Assembly (NCBI GenBank): GCA_021795275.1 | Contig: JAJYPO010000042.1 | Location: forward strand, 1-14,877 | Direction of reading: 5' to 3' | Length of the DNA: 14,877 bases | From: Nitrospirota bacterium | Lineage (GTDB): Bacteria > Nitrospirota_A > Leptospirillia > Leptospirillales > Leptospirillaceae | Notes under the pieces: model-generated | The model's input: the letters and a program-made list of their open reading frames with translations, nothing else | Database searches by the model: none | Told to the model about the DNA's origin: nothing | Position numbers and translations under genes: made by a program | Part shown: positions 8,831 through 14,877 of the stretch, in pieces | Position numbering within the stretch: the stretch's first letter is position 1 | How the letters are laid out: each line of letters begins with the position of its first letter

Positions 8831-8860
8831 ATGGCGAACACTGAGCAAGGAGACTGGTGA
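8831..8860 (+). CDS. Possible 9-codon leader peptide coupled to ccsA
   Basis: ATG 8831 lies 7 nt after GGAG (8820-8823) and encodes MANTEQGDW. The TGA (8858-8860) overlaps the ccsA ATG (8860) as TGATG. The ccsA SD (AAGGAG, 8847-8852) lies inside it. The layout is the same as upstream of resB. The rest of the 100-nt gap shows no convincing promoter or terminator. Confidence 0.28.
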   Translation: MANTEQGDW

Positions 8861-9711
8861 TGTCCCTCATTAATTCTGTCGGATCTTCCTTTATACTTTA
8901 CAACACCGTTATTGTCCTGTACCTTGCCGGAACCGTGGCCTACTTCCTCTTCCTGATCTCGCACCGGAAAGAAGTGGGAAAGATTGCCTCGACGGTGACC
9001 TTCTCGGGCTGGATCGTCAATACCGCCGCCCTGGTGGGCCGGGGTTTTGCCGATCACCATGCCCCATGGTCCAATCTCTATGAAACCCTCTTCCTTTTCT
9101 CCTGGGCCTCTGTTTTGGGATACATGGTCATGGAGTTCAAGTACAAGGTCAGGGTCGCCGGCGCCTTCGTCCTGACCCTGGTGATGTTTGCCGTTGGAGC
9201 CGCCCGCATGCTCCCCTACCGCTACCAGATGGTGGAACCTCTCAATCCGGCCCTCAACTCCTATTGGCTGAAAATCCATGTCTTCACGATGTTTCTCTCC
9301 TATGCGGCCTTTGGCATCTCGGCCGCCCTGGCCGGAATCTATCTGGCCAAGCGCCGGGCGGAAAAGAAGGGATCGGTGGGATGGATTCTCCAGGAGTTCC
9401 CCTCCGCGGAGGATCTTGACGATCTTACCTACAAGTCTGTGCTGGTCGGCTTTCCGCTCCTGACGCTGGGTGTGATCTTCGGAGCCATGTGGGCCTATGA
9501 GGCATGGGGCGGATACTGGTCCTGGGATCCCAAGGAAACCTGGTCCCTGATCACCTGGTTCGTCTATGCGGCCTATCTGCACGCCCGGATGACACGGGGA
9601 CTTCGCGGGGCACCCAGTGCCTACTTTTCAATTCTCGGTTTTGTGGCGGTCATCTTTTTGTATTGGGGTGTGAGTTTCATCATCCCTGGCCTCCATGCCT
9701 ACGCGGCCTGA
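8860..9711 (+). CDS. ccsA: CcsA/ResC cytochrome c biogenesis protein (heme handling)
   Basis: Polytopic membrane protein, partner of ResB in System II cytochrome c assembly. It belongs to the heme-handling family that includes CcmC and CcmF. The tryptophan-rich WWD heme motif is WGGYWSWDPKETW (residues 216-228). Conserved histidines that ligate heme in this family are visible: H67 in HAPWSNLYE, H140 in KIHVF and H241 in YLHAR. About eight hydrophobic segments are present, and the length (283 aa) fits a stand-alone CcsA. ATG 8860 is chosen because AAGGAG is 7 nt upstream; GTG 8857 is in frame directly before it. The next gene, a thioredoxin, starts 18 nt after the stop. Confidence 0.95.
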   Translation: MSLINSVGSSFILYNTVIVLYLAGTVAYFLFLISHRKEVGKIASTVTFSGWIVNTAALVGRGFADHHAPWSNLYETLFLFSWASVLGYMVMEFKYKVRVAGAFVLTLVMFAVGAARMLPYRYQMVEPLNPALNSYWLKIHVFTMFLSYAAFGISAALAGIYLAKRRAEKKGSVGWILQEFPSAEDLDDLTYKSVLVGFPLLTLGVIFGAMWAYEAWGGYWSWDPKETWSLITWFVYAAYLHARMTRGLRGAPSAYFSILGFVAVIFLYWGVSFIIPGLHAYAA

Positions 9712-9729
9712 GGAGGCGGGAGGAGCAGC

Positions 9730-10329
9730 ATGAAAGGCGGAATGAAGGACAGGTGGCCCTATCTCGTGGCTGCTGCCGTTGTGATTCTTGTCGTCGGATA
9801 TGTGGTCAAGACCGCAAACATCAACCCTGTCTCTGTCGGCATGGTGGCCCCCGACTTCACGCTCTCCACGGTGGACGGAAAGACCGTCCGGCTGTCGGAT
9901 CTGCGGGGGAAGGTGGTCATGCTCAACTTCTGGGCCACGTGGTGCAAGCCATGTCGCCAGGAAATGCCCTCGATGGAAGAGATGTACCATGGTTTCAAGA
10001 ACCTGGCCGGTGACCGTTTTGACCTGGTCGCGGTCAACGAAAACAACGTGTTCTATCAGGGGAAGATCCGTCCCTTTCTCCAGAAGTACGGGATCGATTT
10101 TCCCGTTCCCGTGGATCCCCTGGGCAAACTTGACCATCTGTACAAGATCACGGGTGTTCCCGAGACCTTCATCATTGACCAGAAGGGTGTGGTGGCCGAA
10201 CACGTGATCGGACCTCGGGACTGGAGGATGAAGGACAGTCTTGTGACCGTGCACAGTCTTCTTGACCACGGACCCAAGTCTCCCTCGGCCTATCTCGCGG
10301 CCAAGAAGGACGCTGCATCAGGGTATTGA
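9730..10329 (+). CDS. TlpA/ResA-like membrane-anchored thioredoxin
   Basis: Extracytoplasmic thiol-disulfide oxidoreductase, probably reducing apocytochrome c CXXC cysteines before heme attachment (ResA/CcsX role). A single anchor spans about residues 11-26, followed by the AhpC/TSA-like fold: APDFTLSTVDGKTVRLSDL, KVVMLNFWATWCKPCRQEMP with active-site C72-K-P-C75, and the cis-proline loop GVPETFIIDQKG. At 199 aa it is a typical size. The SD is GGAGGAG just before ATG 9730. It lies between ccsA and a second thioredoxin gene, whose TTG start overlaps this TGA. The context gives the role; the exact division of labour with the second copy is unknown. Confidence 0.9.
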   Translation: MKGGMKDRWPYLVAAAVVILVVGYVVKTANINPVSVGMVAPDFTLSTVDGKTVRLSDLRGKVVMLNFWATWCKPCRQEMPSMEEMYHGFKNLAGDRFDLVAVNENNVFYQGKIRPFLQKYGIDFPVPVDPLGKLDHLYKITGVPETFIIDQKGVVAEHVIGPRDWRMKDSLVTVHSLLDHGPKSPSAYLAAKKDAASGY

Positions 10330-10928
10330 AGGGTTTCCCGTTGTCTTTTGTGGCAGGAACCGGGGGAAATGTCGTAAGGATCCTTGCGCGGACTTTTGCC
10401 CTGGCCTTTCTCGGAATGATCTTATTCTGTCAAAAGGGGGCTTTTGCCTCGTCCCCGCCGCCGCCCGGAAACCTGGGAGCGGACCTTTCGCATCCTCCGG
10501 TGATGCCATCGCTGGAACTTTTGGATCTTTCGGGAAGGACGGTCCGGACCTCGTCACTTTCAGGCCATCCGCTCCTGATCCTGAATTTCATGGCCCCCTG
10601 GTGCGATCCCTGTCTCAAGGAGATCCCATCCCTTGTCCGGCTTTCCCGAACGGAGGGCAAGACATTCGCCATCCGGGGGATCCTCGAAGGACCGACGGGC
10701 AAGAAAACCCTGAAGGAGTTTCTCCGGAAAACGAATATCCCGTTTCCCCTGTTAAGGGATCCCGCCTTGAGGTTTTCACGGGCCCTGGGGGTTCATGGCC
10801 TGCCGACAACCTTCATTGTCGACTCGCGGGGGCATGTCGTGAGCCGGGTTTCCGGGGCGGTCGACTGGGATGATCCCAGGGTCCGCAGTTACCTGAAAAG
10901 CTTCATTTCTTCAAAGGCAGGCTTCTGA
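10326..10928 (+). CDS. Second TlpA-like periplasmic thioredoxin
   Basis: A second thiol-disulfide oxidoreductase directly after the first, with a different N-terminus. Arginines (R18, R22) precede a hydrophobic core (24-35) and a likely signal peptidase site after AFA (41). No lipobox is seen, so it may be a soluble periplasmic protein. The active site is C93-D-P-C96 in MAPWCDPCLKEIP, and the cis-proline loop is GLPTTFIVDSRG. The two paralogues are clearly diverged, so this is not a recent duplication. The TTG at 10326 overlaps the previous TGA (TTGA) and has a weak SD; GTG 10350 is possible. The stop overlaps the ccdA ATG (TGATG), tying it to the electron donor CcdA. Confidence 0.85.
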   Translation: MKGFPLSFVAGTGGNVVRILARTFALAFLGMILFCQKGAFASSPPPPGNLGADLSHPPVMPSLELLDLSGRTVRTSSLSGHPLLILNFMAPWCDPCLKEIPSLVRLSRTEGKTFAIRGILEGPTGKKTLKEFLRKTNIPFPLLRDPALRFSRALGVHGLPTTFIVDSRGHVVSRVSGAVDWDDPRVRSYLKSFISSKAGF

Positions 10929-11677
10929 TGGCTCATCAGCCAATTTCCTGGACACTGGCCTTTCTGGCGGGGTTGGTTTCCTTTGTCTCCCCCTGTGTCC
11001 TTCCCATCGTTCCCTCCTATGTCTCCTATATTACGGGGCTTTCCTTCGAGGAACTGACGGGGCGCTCCCAGTCGTTGTCCCGTCAGGTCATCTTGCGGGA
11101 ATCCCTTGTCCATGCCCTTGTCTTCAGCCTTGGTTTCTCGACCCTCTTTATCGGATTCGGCGCCTCGGCCTCCTTTCTGGGCGAAGTTCTTCTGACCTAC
11201 CAGGACATTATCCGGAGACTGGGGGCGATCCTGATCATCCTCTTCGGACTTTTTATCGCGGGCTGGCTTCGGATTCCCTTTCTGAACCGGGAACTCCACC
11301 TCCCGTTCCGGGGGAAAAAGGCCACCCTCTCAGGCTCGTTTCTTGTCGGGATCGGCTTTGCGGCCGGATGGACTCCCTGCGTCGGACCGATCCTGGGAGC
11401 CATCCTGTTCTATGCCGGAACCCAGGGAACGGTCATGAAGGGGGTTGTTCTCCTCTCCTTTTATTCCTTGGGGCTGGCGATTCCTTTCATCCTGGCCTCC
11501 GTTCTCTTTAACCTCTTCCTGGGGAGCATGCGCTCCCTCCGGCAATGGATGCCCTGGATTACCCGCGTTTCGGGCAGCTTTCTGGTGGTCATGGGAGTTC
11601 TGATCTTCACGAATGCCTTCACCATCATCTCCGCCTTCCTTACCCAGCATCATATCGGCTGGACCCCCAACCTCTGA
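10928..11677 (+). CDS. ccdA: CcdA-type cytochrome c biogenesis protein (transmembrane thiol reductant carrier)
   Basis: Short DsbD/CcdA-family membrane protein that passes electrons from cytoplasmic thioredoxin to periplasmic ResA/TlpA proteins. The pair of redox cysteines is C23 in FVSPCVLPIVPSYVSYITG and C151 in GFAAGWTPCVGPILGAIL. About six membrane segments are seen, and the 249-aa length is typical. The start overlaps the preceding thioredoxin stop as TGATG. Together with resB, ccsA and the thioredoxins it completes a System II cytochrome c maturation set in one operon. Confidence 0.95.
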   Translation: MAHQPISWTLAFLAGLVSFVSPCVLPIVPSYVSYITGLSFEELTGRSQSLSRQVILRESLVHALVFSLGFSTLFIGFGASASFLGEVLLTYQDIIRRLGAILIILFGLFIAGWLRIPFLNRELHLPFRGKKATLSGSFLVGIGFAAGWTPCVGPILGAILFYAGTQGTVMKGVVLLSFYSLGLAIPFILASVLFNLFLGSMRSLRQWMPWITRVSGSFLVVMGVLIFTNAFTIISAFLTQHHIGWTPNL

Positions 11678-11690
11678 GCCGGCTCGGGCG

Positions 11691-12935
11691 ATGAACGGAC
11701 AAATCACCCCCTCCGGGCCCCCGGCCCTCCGCTCCCTCGATGTGGAGGTTCTTGTCGTCGGTTTGGGTCCTGCCGGCAGCACGGCCCTCCGGATTCTGGC
11801 TTCATCCGGAATCTCGGCCCTGGGAGTCGACCGGGCCGAATTCCCCCGCGAGAAACCCTGTGGTGGAGGCGTATCTGCCCGGACCCTTCCCTTGCTTCCA
11901 GAAAACTTCTTGGAGAGGCTCCCGCACCAGACGACGCAGGGAATTTCGCTGACATTGCGGGGAAAACGGGAGCAGCGACAGGATTTTGGCCGCCCCATTG
12001 CCTATCAGGTGCGCCGCGACCAGTTCGACATGGCTCTCCTTGAGCGGGCCCGGGAGACCGGGGCCCGGATCATGACCGGAATCCGGGATATCAGGCTCTC
12101 CCGCAAGGGAGAGCGATTTGTGGCCATGATCGGGGAGAAAACCGTTTTTGCCCGGGCCGTCATGGCGGCAGACGGGGCGACAAGCAAGGTTGTCAGGGAC
12201 CTGGATCCGGCCCTGGTTTCAAAAATCAGGACAAATCCGCTTCTTCGTCCCTGGACCTCGGCCGAGGGATGGGCCTCTCTCAGGGATCCCCTCGATGCGC
12301 GCTTCGTCGCCATCGACCTTGGACTGGTCGACGGAGGGTATGCCTGGTCATTCCCGAAGAAGGACTCCCTCTGGGGCCTGGGTGTTGCAGGCTTCCTCAA
12401 GCCTCTCGTGGATCCCCGTTCCGTCTTCTCCCGTTACCTGGTCTCCAGGGAGGCTGAGATCGGTTCGGGAGGAGCCCTGACCTGGCCGCTTCCGAACTTT
12501 CGCTCAGTCAGCCATGGACGGATTCCAGGACTCTTTCTTGTTGGCGACGCGGGAGGCATTGTCGATCCCTTTCTTGGGGAAGGGATCTACTATGCGGTCC
12601 TGTCGGGGACAAAGGCGGCGGAATCCTATATCCGGAGCCGGAACGCCTTGCGCTCTGGTCCGGATCTTCCCGAACAGTCCGCGAGGGAGTATGTCCGCTG
12701 GCTCGAAAGGAATATCTGGCCAGACTTTCGCCAGGGATCCCGGCTGGCCAGGACAATCTACCGATTTCCGGGAGTCTTCTTTGCGCTGACGGGTCGCTAT
12801 CCCAAGCTTCTCGAGCTTTACGCCTCGATTCTCACGGGGGATCACGACTACCGTTCCTTTTCCCGGGAAGTGATCCGCCGGGCCATGGGAAGGCTTCTTC
12901 CTAAGCGCCGCCCTGCCGATGGCCAGGTCCTGTGA
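11691..12935 (+). CDS. Geranylgeranyl-reductase-family FAD-dependent oxidoreductase
   Basis: Flavoprotein of the geranylgeranyl reductase family, which hydrogenates isoprenoid chains of lipids, chlorophylls or menaquinones. The N-terminal dinucleotide-binding motif is VLVVGLGPAGSTAL (G24, G26, G29). FPREKPCGGGVS (C57) is the usual family signature, and GDAGGIVDPFLGEGIYYAV (from G285) is the second FAD motif. No membrane segment is seen in the 414 aa. ATG 11691 is 13 nt after the ccdA stop with a weak SD; the in-frame ATG at 11613 lies inside ccdA and would add 26 untypical residues. The substrate cannot be read from the sequence. In a respiratory operon, a menaquinone (MenJ-like) or other quinone side chain is a reasonable guess, and lipid reduction is an alternative. 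Confidence 0.85.
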   Translation: MNGQITPSGPPALRSLDVEVLVVGLGPAGSTALRILASSGISALGVDRAEFPREKPCGGGVSARTLPLLPENFLERLPHQTTQGISLTLRGKREQRQDFGRPIAYQVRRDQFDMALLERARETGARIMTGIRDIRLSRKGERFVAMIGEKTVFARAVMAADGATSKVVRDLDPALVSKIRTNPLLRPWTSAEGWASLRDPLDARFVAIDLGLVDGGYAWSFPKKDSLWGLGVAGFLKPLVDPRSVFSRYLVSREAEIGSGGALTWPLPNFRSVSHGRIPGLFLVGDAGGIVDPFLGEGIYYAVLSGTKAAESYIRSRNALRSGPDLPEQSAREYVRWLERNIWPDFRQGSRLARTIYRFPGVFFALTGRYPKLLELYASILTGDHDYRSFSREVIRRAMGRLLPKRRPADGQVL

Positions 12936-14221
12936 TTTCCCGGCATCCCCTTGTCGGCCGCCTTCTTGGAGGAGGCCGGACTCCGGGAAGAGGACAGGGT
13001 TCCGACGGAAAAATCCGGCTTGACCGGACCTGGACTTTTTATGGTCTGTACATCTTCTGGGCAGCAGGATTTTCGGGCGGGTCTCCCGCCAGGGGAATTT
13101 ACGGCTCCGTCGCCCTTGGAATTTCGACGGTGTTTCTGGCCCTTCTGACGACTCTTCTTCATGAGCTGGGCCATCGGGCAATGGCCCGGATCCTCCGCGT
13201 TCCCTATGACGGGAGCCGTCTCTCCTTTTGGGGAGGCTTTCCTGAGCACCGGGTCGATTTCGGTCCTCCGGGACCCGGCGCCATGGCCGTCCGGGCAGCC
13301 GGGCCCGCCGTCAATCTCCTCCTTTGGCAGGTCACCCTGTCCGTTTTGGCCTTTGCCGGTGGGGACTGGACATTCTTCTTCCCCCAGCTTGCCTATCTCG
13401 TCCGGATCTTCGCCAATTTAAATCTCCTCATCGCCCTTCTCAACCTTTTTCCCGGGTTTCCGTTCGACATGGGTGTTCTGGTGGGTCTGATCTTCACCCA
13501 GGCCACCGGGAAGGATCGTCCGGGGGAGGGAAGCCTCCCGGAAAAGCTGGGATGGGCCGGAGGTTTCATTCTGTCCCTCGCCGGACTTTTTCTGGTCGCC
13601 AGGGGAATGCTGGTCTCAGGATTCGGGGGAATGATCCTTGGATATCTCGTCCTGAATCTTCTCATGGACTTCCGGGAGAGAAACCGGATCGCCAGGATCC
13701 TCGAAGAAGGAGGGATCGAACGGTGGCTTAAGCCGGTTCCCACCCTGGTCAGATCCGACATGTGGGTCCAGGAAGTGATCCTGGGTCCCTTCCTCCGGGA
13801 TGGCAGGGGCCGGGTTCCTGTCGTGTCGGTGGAGGATGGAGACTATCTGGGGGAGATCTCCTGGGAACATCTCCGGACACGATCCTTCTCCCAGTGGGAC
13901 GGGGTCCGGGTCTCGGATCTTTCCGGGATCGTCTCCGGGCCGGCGGTCGATTTAAAAGACAGCCCGAGCCGGGTTCTTGAGGCCCTTGGCCAGCGTCCCG
14001 AGGGAATTCCCGTCCTGAGGGACGGACGAGTGACGGGGTGGTTGACCCGGGAACCCCTGGTCCAGTCGGCCATTGTCGACTCCTATCTGGACGGGGTCTT
14101 GCTCCCTAGGCCAGGTCGGACGGATCGATCTGCCATTCCACCAGAATTTTCTTCCCGGGCCGGTAATGATGACGGATCAGGGAAAGACGTTCATGAACCT
14201 CCCGGACCGTCGGTGCCTTGA
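12932..14221 (+). CDS. M50 (site-2-protease-like) membrane metalloprotease with CBS-like C-terminus
   Basis: Putative intramembrane zinc protease. H77-E-L-G-H81 is the HExxH motif inside a hydrophobic segment, and D179 in NLFPGFPFDMG is the expected third ligand. The common form is DGG, so the Gly-to-Met change is slightly unusual. Four or more hydrophobic segments cover about residues 55-245. The remainder (about 250-390) resembles a degenerate CBS pair (VPVVSVEDGDYLGEISWEHL, then IPVLRDGRVTGWLTREPLVQ), as in SpoIVFB-like and archaeal S2P-CBS proteins. GTG 12932 overlaps the preceding TGA (GTGA) with a weak SD. The last 38 codons overlap priA in antisense and form a polar, Pro/Gly-rich tail. 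The substrate is unknown. Confidence 0.82.
   Translation: MISRHPLVGRLLGGGRTPGRGQGSDGKIRLDRTWTFYGLYIFWAAGFSGGSPARGIYGSVALGISTVFLALLTTLLHELGHRAMARILRVPYDGSRLSFWGGFPEHRVDFGPPGPGAMAVRAAGPAVNLLLWQVTLSVLAFAGGDWTFFFPQLAYLVRIFANLNLLIALLNLFPGFPFDMGVLVGLIFTQATGKDRPGEGSLPEKLGWAGGFILSLAGLFLVARGMLVSGFGGMILGYLVLNLLMDFRERNRIARILEEGGIERWLKPVPTLVRSDMWVQEVILGPFLRDGRGRVPVVSVEDGDYLGEISWEHLRTRSFSQWDGVRVSDLSGIVSGPAVDLKDSPSRVLEALGQRPEGIPVLRDGRVTGWLTREPLVQSAIVDSYLDGVLLPRPGRTDRSAIPPEFSSRAGNDDGSGKDVHEPPGPSVP
14106..14221. other. Tail-to-tail antisense coding overlap (protease / priA)
   Basis: The last 38 codons plus stop of the M50 gene (+) and the last 38 codons plus stop of priA (-) occupy the same 116 bp. The priA side carries conserved C-terminal sequence (ILVEWQIDPSDLA), while the protease side is low-complexity. 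This suggests the protease reading frame was extended into priA by loss of an earlier stop. Confidence 0.85.
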
Positions 14222-14877
14222 TCAGGATCTGGGCCCGGTAGCGGTTTTTGAGGCGGGGCGGCAGGGCGGGGATCGGACCATAGATCCCGTTTCCGGGAGG
14301 ATGGGATCCGAAGGGAGAAGGTTCGGAGAGAACCTCTCGGATGACGTCTTCAGAAGCCGATGAGAGGATGATCGAGGCAAGGCGGCAATAGGGGGGATAT
14401 CCCAGAAGCTTCCTTTCTTCGAGCAGGCCTTCGTGGAATGATCGCGTATCATAGTTTTTGGCCCATCCGAATATCGGGTTTTCCGGCTCCCGCGTCACAA
14501 GCATCACCCGCCCCCCCGTCCGGTGCCGGCCAACTCGCCCCGCCAGCTGGATCCAGAGTCCGAAGGCGCGCTCGCTTGCGCGGTAGTCGGGAAAGGCCAG
14601 CATGCCGTCAGCCTCCAGCACCACGCCAAGGGTGACCCCGGGCAAGTCGTGACCCTTGGCCACCACCTGCGTCCCGATCAGAATCTCCCCCTCCCCCTCC
14701 CTGAATCTTCCGATTTTTTCCCAGGCATCCTCCTTCTGGTCCTGATCGAGCCGGAGGATGCGAGTCTCGGGAAAAAATGACCGGAGCTCCTCCTCGAGTC
14801 TCTGGGTGGCGATTCCCCGGAGATCCAGATTCCTGCCGCGGCAGGAAGGACAGAGGGACGGGACGGCATAGAGATCG
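14106..14877 (-). CDS. priA: Primosomal protein N' (PriA helicase), C-terminal part
   Basis: DNA helicase that restarts stalled replication forks. The frame runs off the window end, so only about 256 C-terminal residues are visible. Reading on the - strand, they include a zinc-binding pair LCPSCRGRNL, a FPETRILRLDQD stretch, and the helicase motifs ILIGTQVVAKGHDLP and DYRASERAFGLWIQLAGRVG followed by RHRTGG. YPPYCRLASI follows, and the typical end is VEWQIDPSDLA. The motif order and sequence match PriA throughout. The stop (14106-14108) lies inside the protease gene, so the two genes converge and overlap by 116 nt with no terminator between them. The N-terminal DNA-binding domain and Walker A region are outside the window. 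Confidence 0.96.
   Translation of the reverse strand, partial: DLYAVPSLCPSCRGRNLDLRGIATQRLEEELRSFFPETRILRLDQDQKEDAWEKIGRFREGEGEILIGTQVVAKGHDLPGVTLGVVLEADGMLAFPDYRASERAFGLWIQLAGRVGRHRTGGRVMLVTREPENPIFGWAKNYDTRSFHEGLLEERKLLGYPPYCRLASIILSSASEDVIREVLSEPSPFGSHPPGNGIYGPIPALPPRLKNRYRAQILIKAPTVREVHERLSLIRHHYRPGKKILVEWQIDPSDLA

Noticed and set aside
8781..8873. 30-codon GTG ORF overlapping the ccsA start
   Set aside because: No spaced SD, overlaps the better-supported ccsA start region, and has no recognisable features.
10262..10873. + strand ORF of 203 codons in another frame over the second thioredoxin
   Set aside because: The thioredoxin frame has CXXC, cis-Pro and a signal peptide; this frame is Pro/Gly/Ser-rich without motifs.
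14073..14363. + strand ORF of 96 codons overlapping the protease end and priA
   Set aside because: Its sequence is largely the antisense of priA and lacks an SD; the protease frame with HELGH is the real gene here.

Overview
The window reads as a contiguous piece of a chromosome from a Gram-negative (diderm), respiring bacterium with moderately high GC. It has an Mla-type lipid transport system, which implies an outer membrane, and a System II (Ccs/Res) cytochrome c maturation set. The combination and the style of the proteins fit Nitrospirota, possibly a Leptospirillum-like organism, but that is an inference from gene content and not a database match. Nearly all of the window is coding. No gap exceeds 170 bp, and I see no tRNA, rRNA, IS element, CRISPR array or phage gene.

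Region 1 (1-5 kb of the + strand) begins inside rpsB (ribosomal protein S2), followed by tsf (EF-Ts), pyrH (UMP kinase) and frr (ribosome recycling factor). This is the classic translation cluster. A good intrinsic terminator or attenuator lies between rpsB and tsf. The cluster runs without a real break into alr (alanine racemase) and then mlaE, mlaF and mlaD (an ABC permease, its ATPase and an MCE-domain protein). Most of these genes touch or overlap: tsf/pyrH by TGATG, frr/alr with a 4-nt gap, alr/mlaE by 32 nt, mlaE/mlaF by TGATG. MlaD is unusually long (532 aa). It has an N-terminal anchor and MCE domain, a Pro/Ser/Ala linker, a long helical part with two tandem repeats, and a beta-rich C-terminal part resembling a barrel.

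Region 2 (about 7.06-14.2 kb, + strand) starts with a sigma70-like promoter and encodes a cytochrome c biogenesis operon: resB/ccs1, ccsA/resC, two consecutive TlpA/ResA-like thioredoxins and ccdA. CcdA carries reductant across the membrane, the thioredoxins reduce apocytochrome CXXC cysteines, and ResB-CcsA exports and attaches heme. Next come a geranylgeranyl-reductase-family flavoprotein and an M50 (site-2-protease-like) membrane metalloprotease with a CBS-like C-terminus. Many junctions are 1-4 nt stop/start overlaps.

Region 3 is the C-terminal part of priA (primosomal helicase) on the - strand. It converges on the protease gene with a 116-nt antisense overlap.

The most unusual observations are: three tiny ORFs with ribosome-binding sites whose stop codons overlap the starts of mlaD, resB and ccsA; a strong excess of the palindrome GGATCC (31 copies counted by eye); the long MlaD with a barrel-like C-terminus; and the protease-priA antisense coding overlap.
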